A stretch of 59,242 nt of DNA from a virus: positions 1-59,242 of the IMG/VR virus record IMGVR_UViG_3300046170_000277. One strand, 5' to 3'. The notes beneath the pieces are model-generated. The model worked only from the letters and a program-made list of their open reading frames with translations, made no database searches and was not told the origin of the DNA. Below are positions 57,576 to 59,242 of this stretch, in pieces (positions within the stretch are counted from its first letter, which is position 1; every line of letters starts with the position of its first letter). Both the position numbers and the translations under genes were made by a program.

Positions 57576-57947
57576 TTAGGCTGGCACTGCTTCAGCAGTT
57601 GTCACACCAAGCTTTTCCAGCTTTTGGGTGTTAGCCAATAAGCTTTCCAGGTGCTTGATTCTGTCCAGCAGCAATTGCTTTTCCTCATTTTCCAGCTTCT
57701 TTGTTGAACGCATTCCGCCAATCCCATACAGCAGCCATTGTGTGTTGTAGCCCAGACGTGCAAGGCCAGCCAGCACACTTTTGGGAATATCACGTTCACA
57801 GTTAGGGTGAAGAATATTTCCCAGAACCTGTGGGCTGATGCCCAGGGCTTCACACCATGCTGTTTTGGTGTGGTATGGGCTGCTTTCGTAGATTTGCATC
57901 AGCCTTTCAATCACTGCTGATCTAAAAGAGATTTTTTGATGTTTCAT
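57576..57947 (-). CDS. CI-like phage repressor HTH protein
   Basis: A 123-residue protein from ATG 57947 behind TGGAGACACGTGCC. HTH of the CI repressor family: VIERLMQIYESSPYHTKTAWCEALGISPQVLGNILHPNCERDIPKSVLAGLARLGYNTQWLLYGIGG, then a coiled coil (EEKQLLLDRIKHLESLLANTQKLEKL). Paralogue of the truncated protein at 2..322, in the opposite orientation. No S24 peptidase domain, so SOS control would need an antirepressor. A candidate for the protein that binds the 17-bp operators. Confidence 0.82.
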   Translation of the reverse strand: MKHQKISFRSAVIERLMQIYESSPYHTKTAWCEALGISPQVLGNILHPNCERDIPKSVLAGLARLGYNTQWLLYGIGGMRSTKKLENEEKQLLLDRIKHLESLLANTQKLEKLGVTTAEAVPA

Positions 57948-57984
57948 GGCACGTGTCTCCAGGTTTAGAGTTTCTAGTTGATAA

Positions 57985-58025
57985 GCTTCCAATTGAAGCA
58001 TCAGAGCCACCCTGGTGGATGGCCC
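57985..58025 (-). repeat. Tandem intercistronic hairpin element
   Basis: GCTTC-CAATT-GAAGC (57985..57999) and AGCCACC-N6-TGGCCC region (58004..58025), close to the copy at 58646. AACCCAAACC is degenerate here. Confidence 0.75.
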
Positions 58026-58036
58026 TTGTGCTTAAA

Positions 58037-58615
58037 TCAGCACTTAACTGAATCATAGAGGTAAGTGGCTGCTTCCTGCAGTTCTTCAGCATACTTGCGT
58101 GGAAGATCAAACATCTTGGAATCATCACAGTAAGTGTGGCACAGATGCCCCCAATCTTTTCTGGCCCATCCAATGGTTTCCAGTGGGTAGCTATTCCCAT
58201 CAATCAGCTTGACCAGGGCAGTGAATCTGGTGCTGCCAGCTTTCTGAAGTTCCAGAATCTTGGCTTCCAGGGCTTCAGCACGTCTGTTTTGCATGAAGTC
58301 TTTGGAGTAGTCTGCCCACTCATGGGTTGGCTCCAGCCTTTTGAAGATTCTTGACCACTTCAGCAGATTGGTGACATGTGCGTGCTCACCAGATGCAGTC
58401 ATAGAACCGGATAGCATCAGATCCACACTGATGACTGTTTCACCTATGCTTTCCATGTAGGCTATTTCACCCACCACAGCTTCATTGATGCTGGTGTAGG
58501 TTGGTCTTTCCTCACCCATGCAGTTTTCATCTAGTTCACAGGTCAGTTCTGGTGTGTAGATGGTTGCGTTTTCGGTCTTGCTGGCTGACATGTAGAAAGT
58601 GATATATGCGCCCAT
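58037..58615 (-). CDS. Hypothetical protein
   Basis: A 192-residue acidic protein with CCAGGAGAAACACA upstream. MGAYITFYMSASKTENATIYTPELTCELDENC, SVDLMLSGSMTASGEHAHVTNLLKWSRIFKRLEPTHEWADYSKDFMQNRRAEALEAKILELQKAGSTRFTALVKLIDGNSYPL. No known motif. Second gene of the unit starting at 58699, before the repressor. Confidence 0.65.
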   Translation of the reverse strand: MGAYITFYMSASKTENATIYTPELTCELDENCMGEERPTYTSINEAVVGEIAYMESIGETVISVDLMLSGSMTASGEHAHVTNLLKWSRIFKRLEPTHEWADYSKDFMQNRRAEALEAKILELQKAGSTRFTALVKLIDGNSYPLETIGWARKDWGHLCHTYCDDSKMFDLPRKYAEELQEAATYLYDSVKC

Positions 58616-58645
58616 TGTGTTTCTCCTGGTGGTTGGTTTGGATTA

Positions 58646-58687
58646 GCTTCATGATTGAAGCATAAGAGCCACCCTGGTGGATGGCCC
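58646..58687 (-). repeat. Tandem intercistronic hairpin element
   Basis: GCTTC-ATGATT-GAAGC (58646..58661) and GAGCCACC-N6-GGATGGCCC (58666..58687), same type as in the 18-26 kb cassette. Confidence 0.8.
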
Positions 58688-58698
58688 TTGTGCTTAAA

Positions 58699-58902
58699 TC
58701 AAGCTGTGACCTGAGCAATCCACTTTTTTCCATCCTCTTCACCACCAAACCAAACTTGGCCTTTGGCGTTTTTAATATCAACAGTGGTCAGTTTGTAGTT
58801 GTTCAGTACCATCCATGCAGCCATTGCCATTCTGAAATCAGAATCCATGTGTGGGCAAAGTACATTCAGTCTTTCTACGAAGAAGTTGAATTTTTCTTTC
58901 AT
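58699..58902 (-). CDS. Small hypothetical protein
   Basis: A 67-residue protein from ATG 58902 with TGGAGACTGACA upstream: KEKFNFFVERLNVLCPHMDSDFRMAMAAWMVLNNYKLTTVDIKNAKGQVWFGGEEDGKKW. First gene behind an operator-type promoter, with the repressor-like gene two genes downstream. No family recognised. Confidence 0.65.
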   Translation of the reverse strand: MKEKFNFFVERLNVLCPHMDSDFRMAMAAWMVLNNYKLTTVDIKNAKGQVWFGGEEDGKKWIAQVTA

Positions 58903-58957
58903 TGTCAGTCTCCAGTGTTGGTTGGTTTGGGTCAGTTGCGTTGTGCAACTGAGAATA

Positions 58958-58986
58958 ATTCTATACACGTGGCGTTTAAATAGCAA
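58958..58986 (-). promoter_or_regulatory. Operator-type leftward promoter (for 58699 and repressor unit)
   Basis: -35 TTGCTA (58981..58986), 17-bp spacer TTTAAACGCCACGTGTA, -10 TAGAAT (58958..58963); leader stem CAGTTGC/GCAACTG; start codon 56 nt beyond. If the HTH protein at 57576 binds the operator set, this promoter would be autoregulated. Confidence 0.8.
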
Positions 58987-59012
58987 GAAAAAAAATGAAG
59001 TTTTGTGAAAAA

Positions 59013-59242
59013 TTATTCACTGGCTTCAAAAGTCTTCATGATTTCATGCACTTGTTCCACATTCCTGACGATATGATAAATACCACCACCACGTTCAAAC
59101 TCCTTCTGGAATTCCTTCTGCTTCTCTGTCTGCCTGCCCTTGTCAGTCTTGACTTCCAGAGCCACAGCAGTGCCCTTGAACATTGCCAGGATGTCCGCAA
59201 AGCCTGCCATTGAATTTGGTCTGAAGGTGCCATCTTGGAGAG
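59013..59242 (-). CDS. VRR-NUC nuclease, truncated by window end
   Basis: The C-terminal 76 residues of a VRR-NUC protein: DGTFRPNSMAGFADILAMFKGTAVALEVKTDKGRQTEKQKEFQKEFERGGGIYHIVRNVEQV. The nuclease core is visible: GFxDI, ALEVKT (catalytic E-x-K), Q. This standalone phage family may process branched DNA or act in replication/recombination. The 5' end lies beyond the window, so a DNA-metabolism module probably continues there. Confidence 0.82.
   Translation of the reverse strand, partial: LQDGTFRPNSMAGFADILAMFKGTAVALEVKTDKGRQTEKQKEFQKEFERGGGIYHIVRNVEQVHEIMKTFEASE

Noticed and set aside
1-59242. Integrated prophage with attL/attR ends
   Set aside because: An attP with both arms lies inside the window next to the integrase, and no bacterial genes are seen at either edge.

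Overview
The window is a 59 kb slice of a temperate, long-tailed (siphovirus-like) phage genome from a bacterial, probably proteobacterial, host. The evidence is a complete head module (TerS, TerL, DUF4055-type portal, Mu-F-like minor head protein, scaffold, major capsid protein), a tail module with a lambda G/T-type frameshift site and a very long tape measure, receptor-binding fibres, a lysis cassette, and a tyrosine integrase next to an attP built on the 3' end of a tRNA-Arg(UCU). DUF5872-like and other small basic proteins recall marine phages, but the host genus cannot be fixed from sequence alone. Both window edges cut through genes (a CI-like HTH gene on the left, a VRR-NUC gene on the right). 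No helicase, primase or polymerase is visible, so a replication module probably lies outside. An intact attP suggests virion or circular phage DNA, not an integrated prophage.

Layout. 0-1.7 kb: CI-like regulator fragment, small ORF and integrase, rightward. 1.7-2.0 kb: attP with six integrase arm-type repeats. 2.0-8.5 kb: leftward small genes, including a DUF932 protein and zinc-binding proteins. 8.7-16.5 kb: rightward head operon, opening with a QueE homologue that lacks the radical-SAM cysteines, then two ParB-like proteins, TerS, TerL, an HNH endonuclease, portal, minor head protein and scaffold. 16.6-18.4 kb: tiny overlapping membrane and lipoprotein genes. 18.4-25.8 kb: a leftward cassette of 20 small, mostly unrecognised genes sitting between scaffold and major capsid genes. 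26.1-50.8 kb: capsid, head completion, tail tube, tail chaperones, tape measure (22 tandem 22-residue repeats), baseplate and fibres. 51-54 kb: lysis region (M15 endolysin, holin-like proteins, lipoprotein). 54.1-59.2 kb: leftward genes, including an HNH endonuclease, a second CI-like HTH protein and VRR-NUC.

Regulation is the most striking feature. Ten leftward promoters share one design: a -35 like TTGCAC, a spacer of exactly 17 bp filled by a semi-palindrome (consensus TTTCACACCACGTGAAA), a -10, a hairpin at the mRNA start, the motif AACCCAAACC, a Shine-Dalgarno and the start codon about 55-65 nt after the -10. Within the resulting 1-4-gene units, downstream genes are preceded by a tandem hairpin ending in the same AACCCAAACC leader. 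Operator-like copies also lie beside the capsid promoter and in a candidate fibre promoter. A single repressor, perhaps one of the two CI-like proteins, may control the scattered early units and part of the late region.

Four long genes (TerL, the HNH gene, tape measure twice, a fibre gene) are broken by shifts that all require removing one base, each explicable as one surplus G in an AGG/AGGG context. They are annotated here as single genes; the shifts are probably sequence errors but should be checked. The -1 shift in the tail chaperone genes (slippery GGGAAAT) is different and looks genuine.
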